A stretch of 64,000 nucleotides of DNA from an uncultured Clostridia bacterium (GCA_948678575.1 CAPPGO010000009.1:1-64000); one strand, 5' to 3'. Positions 26,274 to 36,236 are shown, counted from the first letter of the stretch. Numbers and translations: made by a program. Notes: generated by a model from the letters alone, not told the origin.

Positions 26274-27737
26274 TACATTTTTTCCTTGTTTTACCCAAAC
26301 TGAAACACTACCATCTTTACAATAAAAAATGCCGTTTCCTTCATTATCTACATAAACTGTTTCTTGCATATTTCCTGTACAATCATAAAATACTGTATTG
26401 GCTAATTTTCTGCCCACATTCATTTGTATTGAGCCACCTTCTTTATCTGTCATAACAACAGCTAATCCTGAGTCTGGATGCTCTTCATCTCCTTCTCTTA
26501 TAAAACCAATTATATTATTATGATTAAAATAATCTTTTTGATAACCATACGCATAATATTTTCTGACTTTTAAAAGTATATCTAACATCTCATTTTTAGG
26601 CGCTACATCCTTTTCTGGAATTCCATAATAATCTCCATAAAAAATGCAAGGTGTACCACTTTGTCTTAATAAAGTAAGTGCATAAGCATGTGGTTTAAAC
26701 CAATCTAAAATCCAAGATTCCAAAGCTTGCCCTGGTTCAGTATCATGATTATCAACAAAAGTAATCGCTTTCTCTGGATTTCTTTCAACTAATGTTCCTT
26801 CAAAAATACTACTCATATTGTATTCACCATTACTAATAGATGCTCTATATAAATTATAATGTAAAGGCACATCAAAAAGTGACATACAACTATTTGTTTT
26901 TTCAATATATTTCTGTAAAGTATCTATATTAGCAGACCAATATTCGCCTACTGCAAATAATTCTCTACCTGTATCTGTTCTTAATTTTCCAAGCCATTCT
27001 GGAAAAAATTCTGCTCTTATATGTTTTACAGCATCTAATCTAAATCCATCAAATCCTGCTGTATCTAAATACCATCTTCCCCATGACTTCAATTCATTTA
27101 TGACATCAAAATTGTTAAGGTCGATATCAGCTCCCATTAAATAGTCAAAATTACCCTTTTCTGTATCAACATTTTCATCCCAATGTTTACCATAAAATTT
27201 GTATATTGCAGCTTTTGCTGTATTTTCATCCCAATCGACACCATGAAAATGAGTCCAATTCCACTTAAAGTCTGAATATATATCTCCTCTACCAGTAAAT
27301 GTATATTTTGTCCATGCTTTAATTGGCATAGCATTAGATAAGCTCACATTTCTATCATCTGCATCATCTTCTATTGCTAAAACTTCTTCTAATTCATCTG
27401 CTCCCATTTTATGATTTAAAACTATATCAGCTAAAACTTTTATATTATTTTCTCTAAGTACTCTAATAGCATTTAAGTATTCATCTTTCGTTCCATACTT
27501 TGTTGGGATAGTTCCTTTTTGGTCAAATTCACCTAAATCATATAAATCGTAAACTGAATATCCAACATCATTAATTCCTGCTGATCCCTTATATGCTGGT
27601 GGTAGCCATAAGCTTGTTATTCCAATGCTCTCTAAATGTTTTGCCTCTTTTGTAACTTTTTCCCAAAGTGTAGAATCGCTAGGCAAATACCATTCGAAGT
27701 ACTGCATCATTGTATTATTTCTAGTCAAATCTATCAC
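26268..27737 (-). CDS. Cytoplasmic alpha-amylase (GH13)
   Basis: Hydrolyses internal alpha-1,4-glucan bonds, probably of internal glycogen or imported maltodextrins since no signal peptide is present. 489 residues fit the AmyS/AmyA cytosolic type. Family motifs: DIVLNH (region I), GFRLDAVKHI (region II with nucleophile Asp), VGEYW (region III, catalytic Glu), FVDNHDTEPGQ (region IV). N terminus NNTMMQYFEWYLP is typical of the GH13_5 subfamily. Single gene. Confidence 0.93.
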   Translation of the reverse strand: MIDLTRNNTMMQYFEWYLPSDSTLWEKVTKEAKHLESIGITSLWLPPAYKGSAGINDVGYSVYDLYDLGEFDQKGTIPTKYGTKDEYLNAIRVLRENNIKVLADIVLNHKMGADELEEVLAIEDDADDRNVSLSNAMPIKAWTKYTFTGRGDIYSDFKWNWTHFHGVDWDENTAKAAIYKFYGKHWDENVDTEKGNFDYLMGADIDLNNFDVINELKSWGRWYLDTAGFDGFRLDAVKHIRAEFFPEWLGKLRTDTGRELFAVGEYWSANIDTLQKYIEKTNSCMSLFDVPLHYNLYRASISNGEYNMSSIFEGTLVERNPEKAITFVDNHDTEPGQALESWILDWFKPHAYALTLLRQSGTPCIFYGDYYGIPEKDVAPKNEMLDILLKVRKYYAYGYQKDYFNHNNIIGFIREGDEEHPDSGLAVVMTDKEGGSIQMNVGRKLANTVFYDCTGNMQETVYVDNEGNGIFYCKDGSVSVWVKQGKNVN

Positions 27738-27790
27738 TCCTAATTTATGATAAATTCATTATATCAATAAATTTTTTGTATGTAAAGTGA

Positions 27791-28537
27791 TTATTTTTTC
27801 TTCGATTTTTGTGTATGGTATGCTAATTCAGTAGAAATAAATCTTGGAGATAATTTATTTAATCCATATAAAATTTTTATTCCTATACCTGGTATTATTA
27901 TTTCTTTTCCTTTTAAAGTTTTGTCTATTGCGTATTTAGCAACATATTCACTACTCAAAGATTTTACAGAAAATCTAACACCTGCAACATTGTTAAAATT
28001 TGTATCTACTGGACCAGGGCATAAAATACTAATCCTAACATTAGATTTTGCCTTTTTAAGCTCTTCATTTATTCCACTAGATAACTCCACTACATAATTT
28101 TTAGAAGCATAATACGCTGACATTAAAGGTCCTGTCATAAATCCTGCAATAGATGCCACATTTAAAATTTTGCCTTTATTCTTTTCCTTCATACTTTTAG
28201 CATATAGTTTAGTTAATATATGTGTTGCTTTTATATTTGTATCTATAAGTGATATTTCTTTATCTAAATCTATTTCCGTAAATTCTCCAAACAAACCAAA
28301 TCCTGCGTTATTGATAAGCAAATCTATATCTTTATGCTTTTCAAAAAGCTCTTTACAGTTTTCTTCTTTACTTACATCTAATACTTCTATTTCTACATTT
28401 GTTTTTAAATCTTTCTTTAATTCTTCTAGTAAGTTTTCGCGTCTTGCTACAATAACCAAATCATATCCTAAACTTGACAAATATCTTGCCATATCTCTTC
28501 CTATTCCAGAAGAAGCGCCTGTAACCAAAGCTTTCAT
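27791..28537 (-). CDS. Short-chain dehydrogenase (DltE/YqjQ-like)
   Basis: Classical SDR, 248 residues from the ATG at 28537, which has GGAG about 8 bases upstream; an in-frame extension to 28555 lacks one. Cofactor loop TGASSGIG (6-13), NNAGFG after strand 4, and catalytic YxxxK in AYYASKN. The C-terminal basic tail is typical of the YqjQ/DltE group. Substrate unknown. Confidence 0.87.
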   Translation of the reverse strand: MKALVTGASSGIGRDMARYLSSLGYDLVIVARRENLLEELKKDLKTNVEIEVLDVSKEENCKELFEKHKDIDLLINNAGFGLFGEFTEIDLDKEISLIDTNIKATHILTKLYAKSMKEKNKGKILNVASIAGFMTGPLMSAYYASKNYVVELSSGINEELKKAKSNVRISILCPGPVDTNFNNVAGVRFSVKSLSSEYVAKYAIDKTLKGKEIIIPGIGIKILYGLNKLSPRFISTELAYHTQKSKKK

Positions 28538-28556
28538 ATTAATCTCCTTATACACA

Positions 28557-28581
28557 TATAGGACGGTTTTTCCGTCCTATA
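28557..28581. other. Perfect short hairpin between patatin and SDR genes
   Basis: ATAGGACGG pairs with CCGTCCTAT around TTTTT, overlapping the patatin stop. No T-run follows on the minus strand, so it may be a processing or attenuation element between two co-directional genes rather than a terminator. Confidence 0.45.
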
Positions 28582-29428
28582 TTAAACTTAAAATTTTATC
28601 TTTATTTTTTATAATTGTATCATATCCTACTTGAATTAACTCATCAAAATTGTCAATAGCCAAAAGTCCTGTTCCAGCAGCATCAATCTCTATTGATAAG
28701 TCAGCTATTTTCTGTGCATTTCTAACATCTTCTAATGAAAAAATATCTACTGCTCTTAATAGTACTGCAAAAATATCTTCTCTTGGTGTATAGTCATCAA
28801 TTCTAAAATTTAGTGCTAATGTTTTATCTGCTCCCATATTCTTTAATATCTTTACTGGTAAATTATCTTTTGTTCCACCATCTATAAAATTATATTTTCC
28901 ATAATTACATGGTGTAAATATGGCTGGAAACGACATACTTGCTCTCGTTGCAACAGAAATTGGAGCATCATAAATATAATCTACATATTCATCTTTTTTC
29001 TTACATTCTTTTGATAAAAATATACATTCATTAGTAGATATTGTATCTACTGTACAAATTGCATAATTTATATCAAGTTCATTCATATTATTAATATCTT
29101 TCTCTTTTGCTAATTCTTCTACTAAGTTTGAAATTCTCTCTCCTGGCATAATTCCCTCTATTTTAGCTACACCAGTAGTCGCATAAGTAATTCCTGCTTT
29201 AATAATTGGTTTTTTATCTAAATTTGTAAGTGTTTTATAATATTGTTCTGCTCTTGGTTTCATCTCCTCAGGAGTAAATCCCATTGCGTAAAAACTTGCA
29301 AACATACTTCCAGAACTTGTTGCAGATAAATATTTAGGTTTAATTCCTATTTCTTCTAATGCCTTTAAAGCACCTATATAGGCAATTCCTTTTAAACCTC
29401 CACCAGCTAATGCAATTCCTAATTCCAT
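28577..29428 (-). CDS. Patatin-like phospholipase
   Basis: Lipid acyl hydrolase with a Ser-Asp dyad, 283 residues. Seen: oxyanion-hole GGGLKG (9-14), nucleophile elbow TSSGS (37-41; the usual leading Gly is Ala), and the Asp of the DGG box in FIDGGTKDN. No signal peptide, so an intracellular RssA/YchK-like enzyme. It starts immediately after the MscS gene ends (28 to 1 base apart at 29428/29429), suggesting an operon. Confidence 0.88.
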   Translation of the reverse strand: MELGIALAGGGLKGIAYIGALKALEEIGIKPKYLSATSSGSMFASFYAMGFTPEEMKPRAEQYYKTLTNLDKKPIIKAGITYATTGVAKIEGIMPGERISNLVEELAKEKDINNMNELDINYAICTVDTISTNECIFLSKECKKKDEYVDYIYDAPISVATRASMSFPAIFTPCNYGKYNFIDGGTKDNLPVKILKNMGADKTLALNFRIDDYTPREDIFAVLLRAVDIFSLEDVRNAQKIADLSIEIDAAGTGLLAIDNFDELIQVGYDTIIKNKDKILSLI

Positions 29429-30506
29429 TTATACTTTTTCTCCCTCATCATTTTTAATATATACTGTTTGTGTTGGATATGCAAGCTCTATATTGTCTTT
29501 TTCAATTAAAGCAAGTAAACTACATAAAATCTCTTCTTTTATATTTAAAAATTTTCTATAATCTGTTTCATTTATGTACATATACATTTTTATATTTGCA
29601 CTTGAATCGGCAATTTCCCCAAAGTTGACTTGAATAGTATCTTCAATTACATTTGGATTATTAGCTAATACTACTTTTATTTGTTTTAGTATTTTTCTAA
29701 TTTCTTGACTTCTTGTATCTAAATGTAATCCCAAAGTTAAATCTAATCTTCTACTTTTTAATTTATTCCAATTGATAACATATTCTGATGTTATTACCGA
29801 ATTTGGTATTGTTACTATTGAATTACTAATAGTTTTTATACGAGTACTTCTAAAAGATATATCAACAACAGAACCAGCATAAGTACCTACTTCAATCCAA
29901 TCTCCTAATTCAAAAGGTTTATCTGTAAGAATTGATGCTCCGGCTTAATAAGTTCTTTACAAGTTCCTGAGCTGCTAACGCAATAATAGCACTGGCAAAT
30001 CCAAGTCCTGTAATTAAACCACTAATATCTTCTAGAAATCCTAGTTCGCTTATTATAACAAATATTGATATTGTCCAAATAATACCGCGTATTATTTTAC
30101 AAACAAACGCATTTACTTTATCATTTTCTGATTTCTTTAAAAACTTTTTCAAAATTTTTGAGTCTGAATAAACTAATGTTGTAATTAATTTAGTAATGAA
30201 AATTATAATAATTGTTTTAAAAATCTCGTTAATTATAAGAGTTATTCTTTCACCTTTTGGAATAATTCTAAGTGCTAAATAAATAGCTAAAATAACAAAC
30301 ATTTTCTTGATTGGTGAATACATTTCACTTTCTTTTGCTTTTTTAGGATTTTTTGTCAAACTATAAACTATTCTTATAATAATTCTGGCAACAACACCCT
30401 TTATTAAAAGCGCTATAATAACTAACGCCAAAGCTATTTGTATATCGAAAATTGTTATCAAACTATCTAAATCTATACTAGATAAAAAATTTGTTATTGT
30501 AGCCAT
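29429..30506 (-). CDS. MscS-family mechanosensitive channel, needs a +1 shift at CGG
   Basis: Small-conductance mechanosensitive channel releasing solutes on osmotic downshock. From the ATG at 30506 (GGAGG upstream) 188 residues encode the helical part up to AAQELVKNLLS; the frame then meets CGG at 29942 and stops six codons later. Skipping one C continues as GASILTDKPFELGD...IPNSVI, the canonical pore-helix exit and beta domain, to 29429: 358 residues in total, a normal length. The restored Gly follows NLLS as in most MscS proteins. Either recoded or a single-base pseudogene; the shared CGG context favours recoding. Confidence 0.85.
29940..29942 (-). other. CGG +1 frameshift site 3 (MscS)
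   Basis: Frame reads TTA AGC CGG AGC ATC. Skipping one C gives TTA AGC GGA GCA TCA ATT (L-S-G-A-S-I), continuing the MscS core domain for another 169 residues. Confidence 0.82.
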
Positions 30507-30596
30507 AATTCCTCCATTTTATTTACATATACTAATTCAGTGTTATTATATATTAAACAAAAAAAAGAAGCAATATATTTTACTCCTTTTTTATTT

Positions 30597-30746
30597 TTAT
30601 GGATTATTATCAGAAATATTCTTATAATATTTCGCTATTAATTTATCTAATTGCGTGCTATACTTATAAATGGTATCAAAATCGGCACCATCCTCTATAC
30701 TTTGATTTAATTTCTTTTTTAATTCTTCAATTTGTTTATTAAGCAT
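30597..30746 (-). CDS. Spo0E-family aspartyl-phosphate phosphatase
   Basis: A 49-residue protein starting at ATG 30746 with GGTGGAAGTG upstream. It matches the Spo0E family closely: IEELKKKLN near the N terminus, then the signature SxxLDKLIxKYY (residues 30-41: S-T-Q-L-D-K-L-I-A-K-Y-Y). Members remove phosphate from Spo0A or related response regulators and delay sporulation. It stands alone between mscS and lgt. Supports a spore-forming lineage. Confidence 0.85.
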   Translation of the reverse strand: MLNKQIEELKKKLNQSIEDGADFDTIYKYSTQLDKLIAKYYKNISDNNP

Positions 30747-30845
30747 ATATATATCACTTCCACCTTATAACCAACTACCACTATAATCGTAAAATATCAC
30801 ATTTTTCGTATAAAATCAACAATTTGACAAACTTTGATGATATTT

Positions 30846-31718
30846 TCAATCGACATTATTCGAGTTTTTTCGACATTTTATATTATTTATGTATATACTA
30901 ATACCAAAAATCACCGTAATAATTGCAATTAGTTGCGAAATCCTTATATTCAGTAGCATTAAACTATCCGCTCTTACACCTTCAATTAAGAATCTAATAG
31001 TTCCGTACAAAATTAGATAAAAACTAAAAAGTTCACCTTTACAATGCACTTTTTTAATATTGCAAGTAAAATTTGTATTTCCTTCTTGTATATTTTTTTT
31101 ATTATTTTCATAACAAAGTTGTTTACTTTCTAATATTTTCAAAATTATAAAAATTAGTAAACATCCAATCATTTCATACAAAAAGCATGGATGTACTTCT
31201 GTATATCCAGAAATAGTTTCTATTCCCATTCTAAATATATTATTAGTTTCTATTCCATACGCTTCTATATTAAAGAAATTACCTATTCTTCCTATTGCTT
31301 GTGACAAAGCCAAATATGGAACAATATAATCACAAAAATCCAAAAAATTAATTTTGCGACGTTTGCAAATAATATATGCCGTTATAGCTCCTGCTATTAT
31401 TCCTCCGAAAATAGCCAAGCCTCCTCCTTTTATATTAAATATTTCACTTATATTATTTAGATAATAATCCAAATTAAATACAACATAAAATATTCTAGCA
31501 CCAATAATTCCAAATATTAATGTAAAAATCATAATTTCTATAATTTGTTCATATTTAATTCCATGTTTTTTATTAGAAAAATACATTAATATTAAAGATA
31601 TAACAATTCCAGAAACAATACATATTGAATACCAATATATTTGTAAATTTCCAAATTCAATGGCAATAGGTGAAAATTCAAATTCTAAATTAAAAGTAGG
31701 AAATACAACTTTATTCAT
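30846..31718 (-). CDS. lgt: Prolipoprotein diacylglyceryl transferase
   Basis: Membrane enzyme that moves diacylglycerol from phosphatidylglycerol to the lipobox Cys of prelipoproteins. 290 residues with about seven helices; signature QAIGRIGNFFNIEAYG (central), GGLAIFGG near the first third, and a final RFLIEGVRAD motif. A hydrophilic insertion with CNIKKVHCKG separates the last helices. The ATG at 31718 overlaps the end of the upstream M16 gene by 8 bases. Confidence 0.92.
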   Translation of the reverse strand: MNKVVFPTFNLEFEFSPIAIEFGNLQIYWYSICIVSGIVISLILMYFSNKKHGIKYEQIIEIMIFTLIFGIIGARIFYVVFNLDYYLNNISEIFNIKGGGLAIFGGIIAGAITAYIICKRRKINFLDFCDYIVPYLALSQAIGRIGNFFNIEAYGIETNNIFRMGIETISGYTEVHPCFLYEMIGCLLIFIILKILESKQLCYENNKKNIQEGNTNFTCNIKKVHCKGELFSFYLILYGTIRFLIEGVRADSLMLLNIRISQLIAIITVIFGISIYINNIKCRKNSNNVD

Positions 31719-33006
31719 TTGGTAATACCACTGAAACTATTTTTTTATCTTCCACAAAAATTTCTTTAAAAACTTTTTGAACATAATCTTTATCTAAAAC
31801 TAAAACTTCTTCTAAAAATTCAAAAGAATTTATTCCCCTTAAACTGTCAGCTAAAAAATTATTTGAAATACTAGATATATCATTATATGATTTTACATAT
31901 TCACCATACATTTTTTTCTTAATTCTTTCAAATTCTACTTTATCAAATCCTTTTTTATTATAGTTTTCAATTTCATTTTGAATTTCGTCTATTACTTTTT
32001 TTGGATTATTACTTGTATTTTGAATAAGCACATGTGCATAATTTTTTGCAAATTCGTAATTATATCCAAACTCTTCGGAAATTAATCCTTCTTTGTATAA
32101 TTTTTGATATAAATTTGAACTTTTACCAATTATCATATTGCAAATACATTCAATAGCCAAATCTTTTTTTACCATTTCACCTGGCTCTACTTTATCTTTA
32201 TATCCTATTAAAAATATAGGTTTACTAATATTCATTCTAGTTTCTTCATATTTTTTTACTATGTTTTCTTGTTCTTTCAGATATATTCTTTGAACTTCTT
32301 GACTAGAATTGTTTGATTTTAAACGCTTTTTTATTTCATTTAAAATACTTTCCACTTCAAAATCACCACATAATACTAAAACTTGATTATCTGGTCTATA
32401 AAAAGAATTATATATTGTATATAACTTTTCTTTATCAATTTCTGAAATTGTTTCTTTTGTTCCTGCAACATCAATATTTATAGGATGATCTTTATACATA
32501 CATTTCATAGCATTCATGTATAATTTCCAATCTGGATAATCATCATACATCATTATTTCTTGTCCTATAATACCTCTTTCTTTTTCTACATTTTCATCAG
32601 TAAAATATGGACTTTGAACATAATCCATAAATTCATCTAATGCTTCATAAAAATTATCTGTTGCTTCAAATAAATATGCTGTGTGATTATTAGTTGTATA
32701 TGCATTTGCATCAACTCCTAAACTTGATAAAACATCTAAACTATTTTTTCCATTTTCTTGTTCAAATAATTTATGTTCTAAGTAATGTGCTATTCCATCA
32801 GGAACTTTAACTATTTCTCCATTTTTCTCGATTTTGAAATTATTATCTATTGAACCAAATTCAGTTCCCCAAATAACATATTTTTTACATATATCTTTTT
32901 TAGGAATAACAGCAACCGTTAAACCATTTTCTAATTTCTCAATATATACTTTTTCTTTGACTTTACTGCTTTCAATGATTTGCACTTTAAACAGTTCTCC
33001 CTTCAA
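31711..33006 (-). CDS. M16 family zinc peptidase, YfmH-like
   Basis: Second member of a tandem M16 pair like YfmF/YfmH of Bacillus. It carries the inverted zinc motif HxxEH (HYLEH in GIAHYLEHKLFE, about residues 75-79) and a downstream Glu ligand (about 152-160 region), so it is the catalytically competent partner. 431 residues from the TTG at 33006, which lacks a proper ribosome binding site; GTG at 32985 preceded by GGGAG at longer spacing is an alternative. Upstream neighbour is the YfmF-like gene (stop at 33007), downstream lgt. Confidence 0.87.
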   Translation of the reverse strand: MKGELFKVQIIESSKVKEKVYIEKLENGLTVAVIPKKDICKKYVIWGTEFGSIDNNFKIEKNGEIVKVPDGIAHYLEHKLFEQENGKNSLDVLSSLGVDANAYTTNNHTAYLFEATDNFYEALDEFMDYVQSPYFTDENVEKERGIIGQEIMMYDDYPDWKLYMNAMKCMYKDHPINIDVAGTKETISEIDKEKLYTIYNSFYRPDNQVLVLCGDFEVESILNEIKKRLKSNNSSQEVQRIYLKEQENIVKKYEETRMNISKPIFLIGYKDKVEPGEMVKKDLAIECICNMIIGKSSNLYQKLYKEGLISEEFGYNYEFAKNYAHVLIQNTSNNPKKVIDEIQNEIENYNKKGFDKVEFERIKKKMYGEYVKSYNDISSISNNFLADSLRGINSFEFLEEVLVLDKDYVQKVFKEIFVEDKKIVSVVLPNE

Positions 33007-34288
33007 TTATTTATTAGTTAAGAAATAAATAGTATTATATTCTAACATATTTGCAAATTCTATAATTTCTTTTTTAGATACTTTTTCTATACCATCTATA
33101 TACTGCTTTAAATTCATATTTAATTTAGAAATTTCATTTCCTATATAAAATACAATTTCTGAATCTTGCTCTTCTTCAATTGATTTGATTCCTGAAATTA
33201 GATAGCATTTTGCATTATTTATATCCTCTTCTGTAAAATTTCCTTGTTTAACATTTTCTAATTGTTCTCGTATTATATCTAATGCTTTTTGGTAATTATC
33301 AACTTCTATTCCACATCTAATAAAAATATTTCCTTTTTGCTTTACATACTTTGATTTAGTTGAATATGCTAAACTAGCTTTCTCACGAACATTTTGGAAA
33401 AGCATTGAATTAACACCATCACCTAAAATTGCATTATATACTAATGCAACACAGCCTAAATTTTCTTGTTTAGATAATACATCTAAACCAATTACTAATT
33501 TTCCTTGTGCAACATCTAATTTTTCTTGCTTTTCTTGAACTTTATCCACTTTTTGTTTGCTTTCTGTGGATTCATTATTTAATATATAATTAGGTTGTCT
33601 TTCCGCTAATTTTTTTATATTCTCATCATTTTCTAGCATTTCTTTTACATCTAATTGTTTTAAATCGCCAGAAATAAATATATCTATTTTACAAGTATTT
33701 ATTAAATTTTCATAATTCTTAGCCAAACTCTGTGCAGTTATACTTTCTATGTCTTCTAAATATCCATATTTGTATAACCCAAAGCCATTATCACCATACA
33801 TTGAACTTATACAATTTTCAAAAGCATATATATCTTTGTCATCTATTTTGCTTTCAATAACTTGTCTCAAATTCTGTTTTTCAATTTCTAAAATATTCTC
33901 TCTAAACTTTCCATTTTCAATTAAAGTATTAAAAACAATTTCTAAAATAAGATTAATTGTCTTTCTTAACATTTCTTCTGTTTCATTTACAAAATTATCA
34001 TTAATACTTTCAATGTAAAATTTTAAAACTTGATTGTCTCCCATCTTATCAATACCACAATCAAAAGTTGCACCGTACATTTCTTCCAATTTTTTATTTA
34101 TCTCAACTTGTGTAGTGAATTTTTTTGTTCCACTTCTTAATAAAAATGGAAGTAATGCATTTCCGAGTAACTGTATCTTTTAAAAGTGGTGTTGTTAAAA
34201 GAACACAAGCAATATTTGTTTTAAAAATATCATTTTGTATTAAGTGAACTTTTATTCCAGACTTTATCTCGAAGCTATCTACTAACAT
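33007..34288 (-). CDS. M16 family peptidase-like protein (YfmF-like), needs a +1 shift at CGG
   Basis: Partner of the YfmH-like peptidase, usually lacking the HxxEH site; here too no zinc motif is seen. From the ATG at 34288 (GGAGAA upstream) 41 codons lead to CGG at 34165. Skipping one C continues as T-V-T-G-N-A-L-L-P-F-L-L-R-S-G-T into the long downstream frame that ends at 33007, total 426 residues, matching its partner's length. N-A-L-L-P...R-G-T is the conserved first-helix signature of this group. Without the shift both halves are useless fragments. Alternative: removal of an A after CGG would give R-N-A-L-L-P, so a simple indel is not excluded. Confidence 0.82.
34163..34165 (-). other. 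CGG +1 frameshift site 4 (YfmF-like peptidase)
   Basis: Frame reads GTT ACT CGG AAA TGC. Skipping the C gives GTT ACT GGA AAT GCA TTA CTT (V-T-G-N-A-L-L), opening into 385 further codons. Confidence 0.78.
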
Positions 34289-34346
34289 TCAATTTTCTCC
34301 TTTATATTTGTATATATATATTATTTTAACTTTTTACAAAAATATA

Positions 34347-34973
34347 CTATTTTGTTCCAAAAATTCTATCTCCTGCGTCACCAAGACCTGGTATTATGTA
34401 TGCTTTTTCATTTAGTTTTTCATCTAGGGCACTTGCATATATTTTTACATCTGGATGAACTTCTTGTAATTTTTTTATTCCTTCCGGAGCAGCAATTATA
34501 CATAAAAATTTAATATCTTTTGCTCCCTCTTCTTTTAACATTGTTATTGCATCTATTGCAGAACCACCAGTTGCAAGCATTGGATCTAAAACTATAACTT
34601 GTTTTTTGTCTATATCTTTTGGAACCTTATAATAATATCTTTTTGGTTTAAATGTTTCTTCATCTCTACATAAACCAATATGTCCAATTTTTGCATTTGG
34701 TAATACATTTATTAATCCATCTAACATTCCTGTTCCTGCTCTTAAAATTGGTATAAAAGCATAATCATCTTCATTTACTCTATAAGCTTTTGTTTTACAA
34801 ATTGGTGTTTCAATCTCTATCTCTTCTGTTTTAGCATCTTTTAAAGCTTCGTAACATAGAAACATTGAAATTTCACTAACTAACTCTCTGAATTCTTTTG
34901 TTCCTGTTTTTTTGTTTCTTAAAATTGATAATTTGTTATCAATTAATGGATGTTTTAAAATTATTGGTTCCAT
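34347..34973 (-). CDS. upp: Uracil phosphoribosyltransferase
   Basis: Salvages uracil to UMP with PRPP; cytoplasmic. 208 residues, the family size. The PRPP-binding segment LDPMLATGGSA (about 128-138) and the uracil-binding C terminus YIPGLGDAGDR (about 193-203) are clear. GGAGG-type site (TAGGAGGTATAT) precedes the ATG. Confidence 0.96.
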   Translation of the reverse strand: MEPIILKHPLIDNKLSILRNKKTGTKEFRELVSEISMFLCYEALKDAKTEEIEIETPICKTKAYRVNEDDYAFIPILRAGTGMLDGLINVLPNAKIGHIGLCRDEETFKPKRYYYKVPKDIDKKQVIVLDPMLATGGSAIDAITMLKEEGAKDIKFLCIIAAPEGIKKLQEVHPDVKIYASALDEKLNEKAYIIPGLGDAGDRIFGTK

Positions 34974-35054
34974 AATATATACCTCCTAAAATTTCCTTCA
35001 TACAAATTATTTAATATTTTATATAAAAAGTCAAGTAAAAAACTCAATTTAGGG

Positions 35055-35083
35055 TTGACTTTTAAAAATATTTTTGGTATTAT
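35055..35083 (+). promoter_or_regulatory. Promoter of tRNA-Gly
   Basis: TTGACT at 35055-35060 and TATTAT at 35078-35083 with a 17-bp spacer (TATAAT overlaps at 35081-35086). Confidence 0.65.
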
Positions 35084-35099
35084 AATAATACTTGTTAAT

Positions 35100-35173
35100 G
35101 CAGGTATAGTTTAGTGGTAAAATAAAACCTTGCCAAGGTTTAGTTACGGGTCCGATTCCCGTTACCTGCTCCA
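35100..35173 (+). tRNA. tRNA-Gly (GCC)
   Basis: 74 nt including encoded CCA. Acceptor stem GCAGGTA/TACCTGC (35100-35106 with 35163-35169), anticodon loop CTTGCCAAG, T-loop GGGTCCGATTCCC. Anticodon GCC reads GGC/GGT. Confidence 0.95.
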
Positions 35174-35235
35174 TATTTTAAATCAAGTTATAAAACTTGA
35201 TTTTTTATTTTGATTTTGTCATTTTTAAAAAGTAT

Positions 35236-35264
35236 TTGACATATACTAAAATATAAGCTATAAT
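35236..35264 (+). promoter_or_regulatory. Consensus promoter of tRNA-Cys
   Basis: TTGACA (35236-35241), 17-bp spacer, TATAAT (35259-35264): a perfect consensus sigma-A promoter ending 13 bases before the tRNA. Confidence 0.85.
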
Positions 35265-35276
35265 TGATTAGTAAAT

Positions 35277-35350
35277 GGCGCCTTAGCCAAGCGGTAAGGC
35301 ACGAGTCTGCAAAACTCTGATCATCGGTTCGATTCCGATAGGCGCCTCCA
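35277..35350 (+). tRNA. tRNA-Cys (GCA)
   Basis: 74 nt including CCA. Acceptor GGCGCCT pairs with AGGCGCC; anticodon loop CTGCAAA with GCA; T-loop TCGGTTCGATTCCGA. Followed at 35380-35412 by a terminator hairpin. Confidence 0.95.
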
Positions 35351-35379
35351 AAAATTAGCATTTTAAATATTAGAATGCA

Positions 35380-35412
35380 GAAATACTCTCTTTTTAAGAG
35401 AGTATTTTTCGT
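35380..35412 (+). terminator. Terminator after tRNA-Cys
   Basis: AATACTCTC pairs with GAGAGTATT, followed by TTTT. Confidence 0.85.
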
Positions 35413-35576
35413 TTTATAAAATAAATACCTATCATAAATTACAAAACTTTGTTTCGTTCGCTTGTATTATTATAAAATATGTAATATATTAATTGAAGAC
35501 AGATGTGAGATAGCAGATATGTTGTGGCTGCCACTTCTAATACTTGATACATTCGAGAGCAAGGAGAAAATTGTTT

Positions 35577-36236
35577 ATGAAATTAGTTTTAACTTCTGGT
35601 GGTATATCAAATAAAAGTATTGAAAACGAATTAAGAAATATCATTGGTAAAGATTTCAAAGATTTAAAAATGTTATTTTGTATTACTGCATCTAACTATG
35701 AAGGTGGTGATATGAATGATTGGGTTATAAAAGATCTAGAATATTTTAAAAATTTAGGTTTTAAAATAGATATATGTGATATTAATGGTATTAGCATAGC
35801 AAACTTTTTACCTAGATTTGAATGGGCTGATATTCTTTACTTTGAAGGTGGAAATACACAATGGTTAAGAAAGGCCATTAAAAATTCAGGATTAGAAGAA
35901 TATTTAGATAAATTATTAGAGACACGAATTTGGATTGGAGCAAGTGCTGGTAGTTGTGTTCTATGTCCAACTATTTGTAATTCATGTCAAGATTTATTTG
36001 ACGAAAATATTAATGGTTTTCCAATTGATGGATTAGGTCTAGTAGATTTTCAATTTGTACCACATTTTAATAACGAGTTTTTTCCAAAAATACGAAAAGA
36101 TAATTTGCTAAATGCAAGCAAAAACTTAAAAGAAATCGACGGAAAAAAATTATATGTTATTGATGATAATGGAGCTATTTTTATAGATGGTAAAAAGATT
36201 AAAATTATTAGTGCAGGAGATTGGTTTGAAATATAA
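35577..36236 (+). CDS. Peptidase E-like serine peptidase (S51)
   Basis: Cytoplasmic peptidase of the S51 family (alpha-aspartyl dipeptidase-like). 219 residues from the ATG at 35577, with AGGAG about 10 bases upstream; the open frame extends to 35544 without a better site. Nucleophile in GASAGSC (about residues 120-126), EGGNT earlier (about 98-102) and a C-terminal Asp/Glu-rich strand. Members in low-GC bacteria vary in specificity. Probably co-transcribed with the Nim-like gene that follows 54 bases later. Confidence 0.85.
   Translation: MKLVLTSGGISNKSIENELRNIIGKDFKDLKMLFCITASNYEGGDMNDWVIKDLEYFKNLGFKIDICDINGISIANFLPRFEWADILYFEGGNTQWLRKAIKNSGLEEYLDKLLETRIWIGASAGSCVLCPTICNSCQDLFDENINGFPIDGLGLVDFQFVPHFNNEFFPKIRKDNLLNASKNLKEIDGKKLYVIDDNGAIFIDGKKIKIISAGDWFEI

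Noticed and set aside
35491..35576. A T-box or riboswitch ahead of the peptidase E gene
   Set aside because: The leader has no T-box sequence or matching terminator; only the tRNA-Cys terminator and an RBS are evident.
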